Assembly: GCA_944990035.1 (NCBI GenBank)
Contig: CALYLX010000135.1
Location: forward strand, 1 to 64,000
Length of the DNA: 64,000 bases
Source: Clitopilus passeckerianus
Taxonomy: Eukaryota; Basidiomycota; Agaricomycetes; Agaricales; Entolomataceae
Reading direction: 5' to 3'
Shown here: piece after piece, positions 22,331 to 34,889 of the stretch
How the letters are laid out: each line of letters starts with the position of its first letter
How positions within the stretch are numbered: position 1 is the stretch's first letter
Program-made: the position numbers and the translations under genes
The notes under the pieces: generated by a model
Databases searched by the model: none
Seen by the model: only the letters and a program-made list of their open reading frames with translations
Told to the model about the DNA's origin: nothing

Positions 22331-23863
22331 ATGATATTAGAGCTACCCCTGGACTTGAAAACACTGGTTTTGGGCTATTTGGACCCCTTGGATACTCTCC
22401 ATGTTCGGCAGGTACGACTCTGTTCTAAACTAACCCAGTTATATGGCTATATCCGCGAATCCATATAGACATGTCACACTTTACGTGATGCCACCCTTGA
22501 CAAAATCTTATGGTCGAGATATCTCGTAGATGCCTGCACGAACTACGGCATCTTACGTGCGACGTTCTCGATTGCACAAATGTCCCAGGAATCGGTGGAA
22601 GCTGCGGTCCTCAAACCGTACCGCTTTTCGAGGGCTCTGTGGATTCATGGTCAGGATGAATCTTTCTCACCCTGCGGGAATTGGGAAGTCTTGTCCCCGT
22701 CTTCTGGGAGGAGAATGGATGGTTGCATGCTCTTACCAGGCGGCCGTTTTGTTCTGACGGTGGTGAACGCACGCCTCATCGAACTATGGGATCTGGGAGA
22801 TTCAGTCAGGGCTAGAGAGGCTACGTCCTCTGCATCTCTGGTTGCGGCATTGGAGACACCGGACAGAGGTCGGATTAAACAAACTTGGCTGACTAGCCTT
22901 GGACGGAAATTGCGTTTTTTCTTCGTCTTCTTCGAACGTTCTCGATCCAATACAGTAGGAGACTGCGGGGTGTATGAAATAGATCCTTCCGCTCCATCTC
23001 CCCGTTTTATACTTCTCTCACGGGATCCCGGTGGTATTCACGTGTTGGAGTGCCTACGCTTCTCGGAGGACCTTGTAATCGGCGTTTCGTTGCGGTCCCG
23101 TAGCCTGGTGGTTTGGAACGTGATCACTGGTGAAAAAACAGGTTTTCCTATGGGGCAGAGCATGAAGAAATTATATGGTCCCCATGTGAGTCGCGAAATA
23201 GCTCCTGTCAATCGATCATCAGAAGAGAACTGACAAGGGCACATTCTGAAGGAAGCAGTTTTCGATGGGAACCAATTCGTGTTCATTGATGGCTCCAAAG
23301 CACAAATCTGCAGGATCTCGCAGTTGGATCAGCACCAAACCAATACACCCACCGACATACAGCTGCCTTCGGCATCTCTCCACGGTTCTGGCTCTCACGT
23401 CATTCTAAGCCGTATTCATGAACACGGGGGCACCATATTCATCATTGGGTCGACCCATAGCAGGAACCGGCACGATCGACACCCAAGCGGTCATCTTCAC
23501 CTTCTCGAATCTGAGCAGCTCTCAGAAACAAGTCCAAAGGCCATCGTATCTGTGCTCAACAAAGAGCACTCCGTTCGTAGTCAACCAATTCGGATTACCG
23601 GAGTCGTAGGAAGCAGCCACGTCGGCTGCTTCCTACAGGAGGCTTGTCAGCCACAATGGTCTCAAAACCTGAGTATTATTGTACGTCTGGTGAAGCTCGC
23701 CGATGTCAGCGAGGACGGCGGCGTCATTCCGCGTAGGATGGTCGAAATCTCGCTGAGGTCGTCAGGACCCAGAGATGATTTTGCCATGTATTGCCCTTTT
23801 TCTGCCCGTGCCATTGTTTGGGAGAGAACGGGTGGAATACATGTATTTGATTGTCTAGATTAA
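22331..23863 (+). CDS. F-box protein (Agaricomycete type), split by an in-frame stop
   Basis: A putative SCF ubiquitin-ligase adaptor. The N-terminal F-box is LPLDLKTLVLGYLDPLDTLH, continued after a 57-nt intron (about 22412-22468) by TCHTLRDATLDKILWSRYLV. The rest has the repeated beta-rich pattern (RLIELWDLGDSVRA, LVVWNVITGEK, VFIDGSKAQICRI) typical of the large, poorly named F-box families of mushrooms. Start 22331 puts the F-box at the N-terminus; 22202 is an alternative. A second intron starts at 23186; joining needs one extra G in the run 23237-23239. TAA at 23861-23863 stops the frame, yet the same frame continues with convincing coding sequence (NVTLEFSGECYFIYYKFED) to TGA at 24026-24028, so the intact gene probably ended there. 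Confidence 0.78.
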
Positions 23864-24028
23864 CCGTCGAACGATGCCCCCAATGTGACCCTTGAGTTCT
23901 CCGGGGAATGCTACTTCATATACTACAAATTCGAGGACACGCATGCGGAGAAGATGGTTGTTCATTACTTGAATGTGTGGTCATTATTGGAGAGGCGTAT
24001 GGACGGATGTAGGCGACCAATGACATGA
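23864..24028 (+). other. In-frame continuation of the F-box gene after the premature stop
   Basis: Fifty-four codons in the same frame as the F-box coding sequence follow the TAA and end at TGA 24026-24028. The composition (FSGECYFIYYKFEDTHAEK) matches the preceding repeats. Either the TAA is a consensus error or allele-specific nonsense, or this is a decaying tail. Confidence 0.6.
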
Positions 24029-24927
24029 TAGGAAGCCGTTCCATGCTGATTGGTAATGCTCGTAACCTACTAGTGGAGAATGCCCATAATTTATGAGAAT
24101 AGCGCCTGCTAACCCCGCAATGAAGTGGTGGCAGAGTCGGAAGAAGTCCAAATGTCTGGTCTTGCGAACGATAAGAGAGGAGGCAGGCTATTCATTTTGG
24201 AGGGTTGCTTCCTCAGAGCAGATGGTCCGTTACGCAGAGCATCCTCAGTCAAAGACACCTTCTGTCCTGGCCTACAGTCCCTGGCACTTATGTGAAACCT
24301 TTACGCGACAAGATCGGAGAAGACACATACCATTACTTGAAGCACGTATGTCATAGCGATGCAGTGAATAGAGGCAGAATCAGGAACCTTCTAGCTTACA
24401 CGTCATTTATACCCCAGTTCTGAACGAAGCGAGTGCAATTTTGGCCAGAGTTGAGCGCTTGGAGACCTGGAGGATCAACTTGAATTCATTCATTTAAGTA
24501 TGGGCAGCGTTTCACATGAACAACAACATGAGCAAAAACAGCCAGCCTGTGAATCTGACGTGTGATTTCCAGCAGCATTGCAAATCAAGAGCGCTTCCTT
24601 GGTTGAACCCATCAAGAACCCATGTTTCTTGTGTGGTCGGCCAGAATGCCGATGAAAAGGCGCACCTCAAACAAGTCAGACCATACACAGTTCGGAGGCC
24701 AGGTGTGAGGATCCCCGGAGACAAGAGCCTTGAGAAAGGTCGTAGCTTCATTGAATAGCCAAAAACACGCGAATCAGGCGTCATGGCGGCGTAAAGCACA
24801 ACGGCCGAGCTGTGTGGCCGTGAATGAAAGGACAAGGCTATTAGCCGACTTACCTAAGCAAGTTGCGAAACCCTTTCCCTCTTGAGGCCGCCTCAGTCGC
24901 AAGCTTGATCTTGCACGATTCCTCGCA
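24029..24927. other. Intergenic, nothing recognisable
   Basis: About 0.9 kb between the F-box gene and the F-BAR gene. Small frames (24093-24356, 24512-24835) have no domain signature. The 100 bases before 24928 are the likely leader of the F-BAR gene. Confidence 0.45.
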
Positions 24928-27900
24928 ATGACGGCCAGACGGCAAGCGTCGACAACGTCGCTCTCGAGATATGCTAGAGCAAACTCTCCTGGATTTCAGA
25001 ATCACTCTTTGGATTTTTGCAATGCCTTCTGGGGCATGAACGATACTGGTGTGGAGGTGCTGTTCGCACGAATGCGCGGGGCAACTCGAACAATGGAGGA
25101 GTTGAAGAATTACTGGAAAGAACGGTGTGTATCATTTGTCCTCTCAAATTGCTTACACCTGACCCGGTGAACTCAAGCGCTGCAATTGAAGATGATTACG
25201 CCAAAAGGTTGAAAAAGTTGTCCAAGACCGACCTGGGAAGGGACGAGATTGGGTGAGTATCCAACCTCTCTTCAACTGCTGGGTTAAGCTGCAAGGTCTG
25301 CGCGTGTCATGCTCAACAAATTGCCGCGTCATACCCAGCTGAAGTGTTCGATAACACGAGGCTTTCTCCAATTATCTCACACAAACCGAATGATCATTTC
25401 AACTAACAATTGCGTGTATCTAGGGACTTACGCCATTGTCTCAAGACGATACAGGAAGAAACAGACAGACAAGCTGGATACCATACCGGCTTGGCTGGCC
25501 AGATACGGACAGAGCTGGAGAACACTGCGTCGACATTCCATTCACGGCAGGTTCACTTCAGGAAGAACTTCCAAGCTGGAATCGAGAAAGAATGGAAGGC
25601 GAAGCAAGCTCAAGAGGCTCATGTCAACAAAGCACGTGAGAAATACGAACAAGATTGTGTTCGCATAAACTCGTACACTGCGCAGTCGTCACTTGTTCAA
25701 GGCAAAGATCTGGACAAGATCACCTTGAAACTCGAGCGTGCTCAAGCCACCGTACAAGCCAATGAACGTGATTTTGCAAACTTCGCCAAGGCTCTTGCAG
25801 AAACTACTTCGAGATGGGAGGTTGATTGGAAGGCGTTCTGCGACAGTTGCCAAGATTTTGAAGAGCAAAGAATAGAGTTTATGAAGGACAACATGTGGGC
25901 TTATGCCAATGCCGTCTCCACCGTTTGCGTTCAGGATGACGAGGTATGTCATTTTGATCGATCCTCATTCGCGCCCATTAAAACCATTGTGTATCAGTCG
26001 TGCGAGAAAGTCCGCGTTTCTCTCGAACAAATGGAGCCCGACAAAGAGATGGAGAATTTCGTTCGAGATTACGGGACTGGAAACCAAATTCCGGATCCAC
26101 CGGCTTTCATCAACTACAACACGCCTGACGCCATCCCCTCCCATTCAGCACGCCCAACATATCGCATGGCTCAATTTCCACGTTCCTCTCAGCGCGAACT
26201 ACCTCGCGAAGCTCCTCATGGCCAGGATGATTATGGTGATGCCGCCGTAGTAAACACCGCCGGAGTTGGGGCTGGTGGCTCAAGACGTGATTCCGTCTAT
26301 GACCCCTCCACGCGTTCTGTGAGACGACAGAGCACCCTTCCACCTCAGCAGCAGCAACAGCAACAACAGGGCCCCGTCAACGGTACGCACTCTGTGAGCC
26401 CCGGACCAGGACCTTCTACGTCCCCAGGTGCCGATCAAGCATTCGCCAGGAGACAGTCACGCCGTCAATCACATCGCGTCCCACCTCCCCAAGACCCACT
26501 TGCTGAGCCTATTGATCCTAATGCTGAGACCTACATCAAGATTGGCGAGAATGCCTACAGGGCTGATCCTACCAAGGACCCTCAGTCTGAAAGTGGCTTC
26601 TTTGGACGGAATGGGTCCACGTCGCCTTCCAAGATGACCAATGGTACCGTTGACCCTCTTGCTAAGCACATGGAGGACCTCAAGAATGCCGTTGCGGGTT
26701 CAGGAAGCATTCGCCGAGCATCCTTGTTACCCCAACAGCAGCAGCAGCAGCAGCAATCTCCTGACAAGCCGGGTCCTGCCAACCCAAGGATGTCGATGAA
26801 AGGACATGCTCCATCGGGTTCATCCCTGTCGTTGCCTAGCGGATCCTCTCCCCCGCCGAATAGGGACTATCGAAACTCTGCTGAGATGGTCGTCGGTTCC
26901 CATCCTTCCGCTGCTCCTCAACAGCCTTCTCGCTCGCCTTCACCTCAGCCTCCTACTGCCGCATTCATGAGACCACGTCAATCCATTGATCCGTCGGATT
27001 CTCAGCGCATCCAGGAGGTGCTCCAGGACTACCAACAGTCGCTTCCAGGCGAACGCCGCAGGTCCATTTCTCGATCGCCGAGCTACAATGCGAGCGCACG
27101 AAACAGCATCAGCCCTTCGAGCCAGAGGCCAATAAGTCAGAGTCCTGCCAACCCGCCCAACCAACCCAATACAGCGCAGACCCATCAACCCAGTCTCAGT
27201 CAAAGCCAGAGTCAACTGCAGACCCTCTCACGCCCGGCTAGCCAAGTCGGCCATGCTGGCATTGGTGCCCATGGTTCTCGCAGCCCAAGTCCACAACCTC
27301 TCTCCCGCGGCCCTAGCCCTGCTCCTCCTCAGACGTTACAGCAACCATCGCAACAGGCTGGTCCTGTTCAACGACGGAATAGCTTCATTCAACCGCCTGC
27401 ACAAAATGTTGCGAGGAGCCCAAGTCCAAACTCTGTTGGGATCGTTCTTGGCCCCGATGGTAGGGTTGTGCAAGATGTCATGGCTCAGCAATTCCAGGAG
27501 CAGCAGCAACAGCAGCAACAACAAAGGCAAATGCAGCCTCAGCAGCAGTATCGACCACCTCAACAACAGCAACAGCCAGTTGTTCAGGCACCTCCTCCCC
27601 AACAAATACCCCAGCAGCAGCAACCTCAACAACCGCCACAGCCTTATGGTGCCCTGGTACAGCAAAACAACGGACAAAGGAGGACGAGCTACATGGCTCC
27701 TCAACAACAACAGCAACAGCAAGCTCCCCCTCCACAGAATTATGGCGTGACGCCTCCTCCCCCTCAGAATATGTATCAGCAGCCGGTCCAGCACCAGGCG
27801 TCACAATCCAGCATCAACTCGCGCCCGAGCTATGTGCAACAAGCACCTCCACCACAAGCAGCGTACAATCCAGCCCCTGCTCCGGCTCCAGCTCACACTC

Positions 27901-28484
27901 CCCAACCTATGTACAATAACGCACCTCCGCCAATGAATTATGCTCAGCCGCCGCCGCCCCAAGCACAAGTGCCTCCCCCGCAACAGCAACAGCAACCACA
28001 ATCGGCCTATCAGCAACCTGGGGCATTGAGCGGCTTGCAGAGAGGCGCTAGCTTGTATTATGGAAATGGACAACCACAACAGCCAAGGTTAAATGCGCCC
28101 CAGTATGGTGGATATGGAGGAGGGTACAGTCCTGGGAGATCACCGAGTCCCCAACCACCTCCACCTGTTCCCCAGATTCCAGCGCACGTTTCTGCTCCTC
28201 CTACTGGGCAGACCACGGAGGATGGGCAGCCCATTCTGTTCTATGGTGCGTTTAGGTTGAATACTGATAATGGAATAAATCTGACATGAATTCTTAATTT
28301 CCTAGTCAAAGCTCTGTATGACTACGCTGCTACGATTGACGAAGAATTCGACTTCCAGGCGGGAGATATCATCGCTGTCACTGCTACACCTGAAGACGGT
28401 TGGTGGAGTGGAGAACTCTTGGATGAGGACAGGCGGCAGAGGGGAAGACACATTTTCCCGAGCAATTTCGTTTGCCTCTTCTGA
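24928..28484 (+). CDS. cdc15: F-BAR and SH3 cytokinesis protein (Cdc15-like)
   Basis: This is a membrane-bending scaffold of the Cdc15/Imp2/Hof1 group that links plasma membrane to the contractile ring. Five exons: 24928-25124, 25178-25252, 25424-25943, 25998-28245 and 28306-28484. The FCH/F-BAR part begins at DFCNAFWGMNDTGVEVLF, runs through a coiled-coil region (KLERAQATVQANERDFANF) and ends near KDNMWAYANAVSTV. A disordered region of roughly 700 residues follows, rich in Q, P and S with many SP sites, likely phosphorylated and a 14-3-3/kinase target as in Cdc15 (inference). A C-terminal SH3 carries ALYDYAAT, EDGWWSGEL and HIFPSNFVCLF. The 54-nt third intron is stop-free and in frame. No frameshift is needed, in contrast to many neighbours. 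A shorter paralogue lies at 53973-55797. Confidence 0.92.
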
Positions 28485-31465
28485 CAATGATGAACTCAAG
28501 CTTCAAGCTTCAAGGCTGGCCTATCTGGTTACTTGATTTCTACACGATTTTTCATGTCTTATCTTACTACCTCGCTCCTTTTTTTCTGCTTTCTCATTGA
28601 TCTACTTTACTATGACCATGCACGAGACTGTATACCTGTATACCTTGACTGTTTTCTGTCATACCAGTACATACCTGCCATCTGTTGATACACCCTCCTT
28701 TCAATGTTCAGTGCCTGCTTATGTTTCTCGTTCCTTTTACGTCGAGTGTGAATCTGCCTTCGGTGTCTGGTACTCCGCCCTTGCGCGAGGTGATCGGGGT
28801 GTTACACATTGACATGACACTCGTTCAGTGTCCCCTGGACCTTGAGGAGGACCATAGGCCGCAAGCCTTTAATCTCCACCACTGGGATACCCATTTATAC
28901 GCCGAGCGCCTAACCTTACCTAGTCCACTAGTTCACGAGGCCCGGTAACCTCCGCAGAGCCCAGCTGTTGGTACATTTCCACCTTCCTTGCACAGACTCA
29001 TGGGGGACCTTCTGACCGCCACCATATTCGATAGAGACTCTTCCTGGCTCTTTCCAGGTGACGGCATCAAGAAAACCGCCCATCTATAGGACAGATTGAC
29101 GGTGACTGGCCGAAAGATTTGCCTCGACACCGGAAGGAGCAAAGATACTGTATTGGGACCTCGATCCGCTAGGACGTATTGTTCTACGGCAGGAATGGCG
29201 GTTGTGTATAGCCTCCGTGAGTAAACAAAGCGACATTTACACATTGATTTTCAACAATGGAGAGGTCTTTTCGTTGGTAAGTAGTTCCCTGAGCCAGGTC
29301 TTTGGCATCGTAGATCGTTGTGCTGGACGTGGCCGGGTCTGGTATGTGGATCAGCTGGTCGAGGATGCGTGATCACACGAATTGGCTCCATATGGATGGC
29401 ATTGCTATGGAAGGGACCGAGCGGCTGACTACATATTTGTCCGGGGGACTGGATGCGGATTCCGACCAGCACGCTTTCTTTCCTCCTTCCATCGCCGCAT
29501 TCGCAACACAGAGGGTGTAGGGGAAAGATTTCTTTGAAACCATTCACAGAGACTCTCAGGAGGTTCAACAGTCTTGTTTGAAAAGCACCCGAACGGACTA
29601 GACTCCGAAACAACGATTTGGCCCAGTTGCGATCGTTATTGTTTCACCGACAGGGCAAAGGAACTATAAGTGCAACCCTACACTATACCGTACCGTTATC
29701 CGGCCATCGTAAGAATCGGCAGGATCACCTTTGTGGGGTTCGGGTTTTGTTATAAAGAGGCGGCAGACAACTAAGGTACCGTACAGGCCTCCCGTAGCCG
29801 ACCGCATCCGCTCACCGAATTTCTCCAGACCAGAGTGCATACCTCCGCCGTCTTATAGGCATCGTCTTGACTCCAACGCTCATTGTTCACCTTCATCATC
29901 GACCTGCACGTCGTCAGCTAGCTCATCGTCGCTACTGATTACCACCCCTACAATACCCACACGACCACCAGGCACCTCCTTGTCCCAACTTTAGCGCTAT
30001 CATGATGCGAGCCTCCTCTGAGCTCTACGTTCATCCCGACCTCACTTCCTCGGAAGTTTGGGGCAACAACGACACGTCGTCAAAAGCACGCGTGTATTCT
30101 GTATTCGGAGCCATTTCCGTCGCAACAGCAGCGTCGACATACGCAGTCTGTCAATACACATCCCTAGGCAAGTCAATACAGCAAAGGTGTGTAGCGCCTT
30201 CACTGACGTCCTTGTTACATCTAGTTGACGCACTTGGGAGTAGCGTGCTCTTCCAGAAGTGGCTATAGGGGCTCTGCTCCCAGACTACGGCCTTCCTTGG
30301 TCGATTGCTAACCTCAGCTAGAGCTGCGGGTTTCTCACCATCTATCACACGATCATCAACATCGAGTCGTTGTACTATTAGTATCCTGGTCCCAAGCATT
30401 GCTGTTCAAATCGGCAGTGGCTGTTCACTACTCTTTCTTCTTACCACCCACCCCTTTACACGTTGGATTGGATGTAAAATATTGTTGTTTCTGGCCTTTC
30501 TCTGCCTTTGTACGCACGCCCACTTTCTTTCTTTCACCTAGCCTATTGCAATTCCCATATGTAACGCATGCTCATCCTGTACCACTACCACGCATAGCTG
30601 TTGTTTCTTTACGCCTGTACTCTCGCCATCAATTGGGCAATAACGATCTATCCTTATTCCTCATCGCACCCAGCCCTCTTGTCAGTGTCCGACTCGCATC
30701 TGACTATCTAACCGCCATTCTGATCGGCCATACGAGGTTATGCCAGGCATCGGTTACATCGGTTGTGCCAGTACAAGGCCACGGTTACAATGCGCCCCAT
30801 GGTACCCGGTCATCTTCCTTCTGCCATCTTTTCTATTGCAGCAACAAGTTCATCATTCTCGACGTACCTACGGGTTCTACAGCTTGCCTGGGCCCACAAC
30901 ATTCCGAGTCTTCCGGGCACGTTTGCGAGCATGTTGCATGGTATCAGATAACGACCACCTTGACGTTTCGTCGAAGGTGATCTCGTTGGGGACTTTTCTC
31001 TCGATTACACGACTGCAACATGCACATTGTCAAGGAAGACATTCCGGAAACGCTCAGAAGATACCCCTTTAGAATGAACTCGACTGTCTGGACGAGACCT
31101 GATCTGCGGGCGCTACTGGAACCACTTTCCTCCAGTGCGGCCGTACCAAAATTAGTCTTTAGTGAGCAATCTGGCACTCCACTGTCAAAACCGCAATCGA
31201 GTTGCCATCTGAGGCTCTCTTCCTTCGGTCCGTCATAAGTCGCTATCATGTGGTTTAGATGGGCCTGCGGTATCGGGGAGAATCGCATATGCATCACTAG
31301 ATTGGAGGACCAAGTCCTCCCGCGAAGGGTGGCTGGTGGTCCAACCCCAGAGTACATGGGTACGTAGGTGTACGTAGGTCCACCGTTTTCCACGTCTATC
31401 GTCCATCGCTGGTCTGAGACCAGCCTGAGAAAACCAAAGCCGTCTGATTTCTGGTGTATACGCTT
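28485..31465. other. Long interval without a convincing protein gene
   Basis: About 3 kb. The first few hundred bases are the 3' flank of the F-BAR gene. Around 29.8-30.0 kb a C/T-rich leader-like stretch precedes a short frame at 30002-30268 (MMRASSELYVHPDLTSSEVW), and a 193-codon frame spans 30399-30980. Both are C/T-rich, with no domain, no clear splice continuation and no end signature, so I do not call them. A non-coding transcript, long UTR or eroded gene are possible. The last bases flank the SURF6 gene. Confidence 0.4.
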
Positions 31466-33006
31466 CTATTTCCCCTTTCCTTTGCCGCCAGGTTTTCCTT
31501 ACCACCAAACGACTTTCCTTCAAACCCAGGTCGTGCTTTAGTCTTCTTCCCAGCTGCACCTTTTGATAGTCCTTTCCGCTTGTCGTTTCTGCGCTCGTTG
31601 CGCATAGCGAGGTTATCTGTGCGTTTTTTCTGTTTGGCAGCCAAGGATTTCTCGAGCTGCTCTTTCCGGTCGTCCCTGCAATGCATACATCAGTAAAGGA
31701 GTCGGATATGGGAAAAATGAGAAAGAACGCCCACCATTCCTTCTTGCTTCTCCCCTTCTCCTTCTCCTTCCTCTTGACGGCCTTTTTCAGTCTACCTTCG
31801 TCATCCCTAACCTTCACACCCTCCATCCGTGCTTCGGCCTTACTCCACTTATCCCTCTCTTCAATCGCCTTCCTCTTCTCCTCTGACATCGACGAGAGCT
31901 TCTCTTTTGTTTAGCAAGCTGCTCGAGGGCATGTTGTGGGTTAGAGCTGGACGCAGCGCCTTTGAGCTTTTTGAAGGAACGGGATGAGTCCCCAGAGAGG
32001 GTTGAAAAAGCGATGGTGGTTAGTTTTGAATGGGGTCCTGCGAGGTTGGCCTTGGGCGGGAAGGGTCGGGGACTAGGAGTTGGGTCTGTAGATAGATTAT
32101 TATTCAATCATATTGAAACGAAAATAACCCTCAAAGATCATACCTTTGTGATATTCCCAGCCTCCTCCGCTGGTTGGCTTTACCCTCCTTATCCTGACCC
32201 TTCTTTCCTTTCCCTCTCGCCTCCTCCTCCCTCTTGATCTTCTCCTTCGTCTCTTTCCTTCTCCGCTCCCGCATAGCAGCCATCCGTCGTCTCCTGTCCT
32301 CGATTAGTTGGTCTTTCCCGCTCAGGCCCGAATCCGCGCCTCGTCCACCACGCCGGAGCTCAGCCATCCGAGCGTGTAATTTTGTGCGGAGCTCCTCAAT
32401 ACCGCCCGATGCAGGCATTGGTGTGAGTGAGGCAGATAGGGTGTCGTCTGCGTCCATGGCATCTTCAGCATCGTCTTCCCCTTCAGCTTCGCCATCCGAA
32501 TCATCGTTTTCGTCCTCGTCGCCGTCGATTTCGATACCGACGTCCATGTCAAGTGCATCGTCTTCTTCATCTGAGTCTTCGTCGTGTGGGGCAGCACGCT
32601 TGTTCTTGCCTTTGCCCTTTTCGTTTTGGATGTCTATTATAGACTTGTGGTTTGCCGGGTCAAGCTGATGGTAGAAATGTTAATCATGAATTCAATAGAA
32701 AGAATAGGAGGGCGAATACCTTGTCCCGTTTGGCCTTTTTGTGGCCTCTTTGATAGCCTGCTTTGGAGCTTTCTGCTTCTTGCTATGTTTTTGGTACTTT
32801 GAGGACTATTCAAAGAAAACCCAAGGTCACAGAAAATTGCAATGAAAAACATGATATTTAGCAATGACTATCTGAGAAAGGCTCACATATTCCTCAGTCT
32901 GGTCCTGAACGATATAATATTTCGCCGGGATCAATTTGAGTAGGTTCTCAAATGTTTCGTTATGCTTCTCAAGGGAAGCACGTAGGGTTGCAGCAGGTGT
33001 AGGCAT
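31466..33006 (-). CDS. RRP14: SURF6/Rrp14-family ribosome-biogenesis protein
   Basis: A nucleolar protein needed for pre-rRNA processing of both subunits in yeast. The start at 33006 gives [20 protein letters not shown], the Rrp14 N-terminal box. A basic region ([17 protein letters not shown]), [20 protein letters not shown] and a long acidic tract (32400-32600) follow. The SURF6 domain starts at [15 protein letters not shown], includes [19 protein letters not shown] and RRRLGISQ, and ends in a Lys/Arg-rich helix with [18 protein letters not shown] and a KPGGKGKGK tail. Introns lie near 32780-32885, 32665-32690, 32085-32145 and 31685-31735. Three A-runs on the coding strand (T-runs 32736-32740, 31905-31908, 31493-31496) each look one base short; correcting them gives one continuous family-typical protein and the stop at 31466-31468. 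Confidence 0.87.
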
Positions 33007-33223
33007 AGTCGGTGAAGCCTTTGTTCGCTACCCAGTAACGTTTAAATGACCGTCTGCACCGTCGACGGCGATGAACTTGAGAGAGGAGGAGGTTGGGACG
33101 AAGGAGAAAAAGTTAAGGTTAGGGTTTGTCCTCAATGCCGATGATTGATCATGGAGGTCCCGCTTAGCTTGAGGCTGCTCGCGAAGATCTCACAAACCTC
33201 GAGCTTCATTCTTGACCACAACA
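33007..33223. promoter_or_regulatory. Divergent promoter shared by SURF6 and PTPA genes
   Basis: Only 217 bases separate the two divergent start codons (SURF6 on minus, PTPA on plus), so both promoters must lie here or overlap the leaders. No specific factor site is claimed. Confidence 0.6.
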
Positions 33224-34686
33224 ATGGGCTACAAAATACCACATAAAGCTATCTTGACACAGGAGCAGCTTGCGTACTTCCAGACATGCAAAACTCATGA
33301 AAGGATCATGAATTATATCGAGGCTTTGAACGATGCAGTAGTCGGTGCAAAGCTGACTGACAAATTGGAGGAACCATTATCTCCTGTACGCTTACCTTCA
33401 TGCCATTCTCTTCATTGAGCTATGTTTTAATATAAAGATATCTAACAAGGCTCATATAGGGAGTAACATCGATTCTACACGTCCTTGATCAAGTCGAAGA
33501 CATTGCAAAGTCAACGCCGCCAGTGGAGAACGCTGCTTCGCGGTTTGGCAACCCTGCGTTCAGGACATTCTATGATAAGGTCGCAGAGGCGTCAACAGCT
33601 TTTCATAAAGAAATATCCGGACTTCCAGAAGATGCGATCCAGGAAGTCGAGCTGTATTTCAAGGAATCATGGGGGAATAGGTCGAGGATTGATTATGGCA
33701 GTGGGATGGAGTTGAATTTCATGTGTTGGCTGTAGGTCCTTTACTCATGCTTCTTTCTTCTTAATCTGACCGGTTCATTTGCCTTGTAGGATATGCCTGG
33801 GCCAGCTCGGCGTAACCACTGCCGCCGATCAAAAGTCCTTGTAATCAAGGTCTTTTGGCGGTACATCCAGGTAATGCGAATACTCCAGTCGACATATTGG
33901 CTTGAACCGGCCGGATCGCATGGCGTCTGGGGTTTGGACGACTATCACTTCCTTCCGTTCCTGTTTGGAGCTGCACAATTGCGTGGTGAGGACGCTACAA
34001 TTACCTTACCCCAATGATGTCTCACGATGATTTTAGGCCACAAATATATCCGACCAAAAGCCATCCATGACCCAGAGATCGTGGACGAATACTCAAAACA
34101 CTATATCTACTTCGCCTGTATAAAGTTCATCAACTCAGTCAAAACCGCCTCTCTACGATGGCATTCTCCTATGCTGGATGACATCTCAGCCGTACGTCTC
34201 TTTCTGACTCCCGCACACATCACTCGAAATAACACTATTCCGTCTTCAAAGGTGAAAACTTGGGACAAAGTCAACTCAGGCCTGCTCAAAATGTATCGCG
34301 CCGAAGTCCTGAACAAACTCCCCGTAGTCCAACACGTCCTCTTCGGGTCCATCCTCCCCTGGGACGGTCCTCTCCCTCCTTCAAACTCCTCACACAACGG
34401 TGCACCCGTGCCCATCGCCTCAGTGAGCGTTCCCTCCTCCTTCCCTGCACACCTACCTCCTCCCCACGCGGCTTCACATTCACACAATGGAGGAAGGGAA
34501 GAAGGCGACCATTGGGGACATGCGCATACAATGGCTGAGGCCAGAGAGACTCTGGCGGGCGGGTTTGGAGATTGTTGTGGTATCCCGGTACCGTCTGCTT
34601 TTGGAGCTGCGAAGGCGGAGCAGGAGAAGCAGAAGAGCGGATTGAGGATTGTTGGTGCTGGGATTAGGCCCGTGCCGTTTGATTGA
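33224..34686 (+). CDS. PTPA: Serine/threonine phosphatase 2A activator (PTPA; Rrd1/Rrd2)
   Basis: A peptidyl-prolyl isomerase-like activator that remodels the PP2A catalytic subunit, acting in cytoplasm and nucleus. The start at 33224 gives [16 protein letters not shown]; an upstream TTG is not needed. Signatures are [20 protein letters not shown], then [20 protein letters not shown] and [14 protein letters not shown], the most conserved face of the family, and [18 protein letters not shown]. The tail is His/Gly-rich and ends with [16 protein letters not shown]. Exons split near 33386-33459, 33733-33788, 33985-34036 and 34191-34250, the last intron being stop-free and a multiple of three. At the A-run 33831-33834 one extra A is needed to join ADQK to VIKVFWRY. 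It shares a divergent promoter with SURF6 and converges on coatomer zeta. Confidence 0.92.
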
Positions 34687-34889
34687 TGAGGTTGGGATGC
34701 TGGAATGAGGAAGGGATGGATAGGTTATTGTGCATTATATTGGATTTGCATGTTCAAGCCAGCACCGTTATTGGATTCAGCTGCCCAAGAGGTAAAGTCG
34801 ACACGTAATTGATCTTAGAAAAGTTGTCTCCTGGAGAGTACAATTGGCGCTGGCATACACTTTACAAGGAAATCTAAAAACGAAGTGAA

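Noticed and set aside
27336..27794. Leucine-rich minus-strand ORF
   Set aside because: It is the reverse complement of CAG/CAA glutamine codons in the F-BAR linker.
30399..30980. 193-codon plus-strand ORF
   Set aside because: C/T-rich composition, no domain, no convincing start context or splice continuation; could be an untranslated region.
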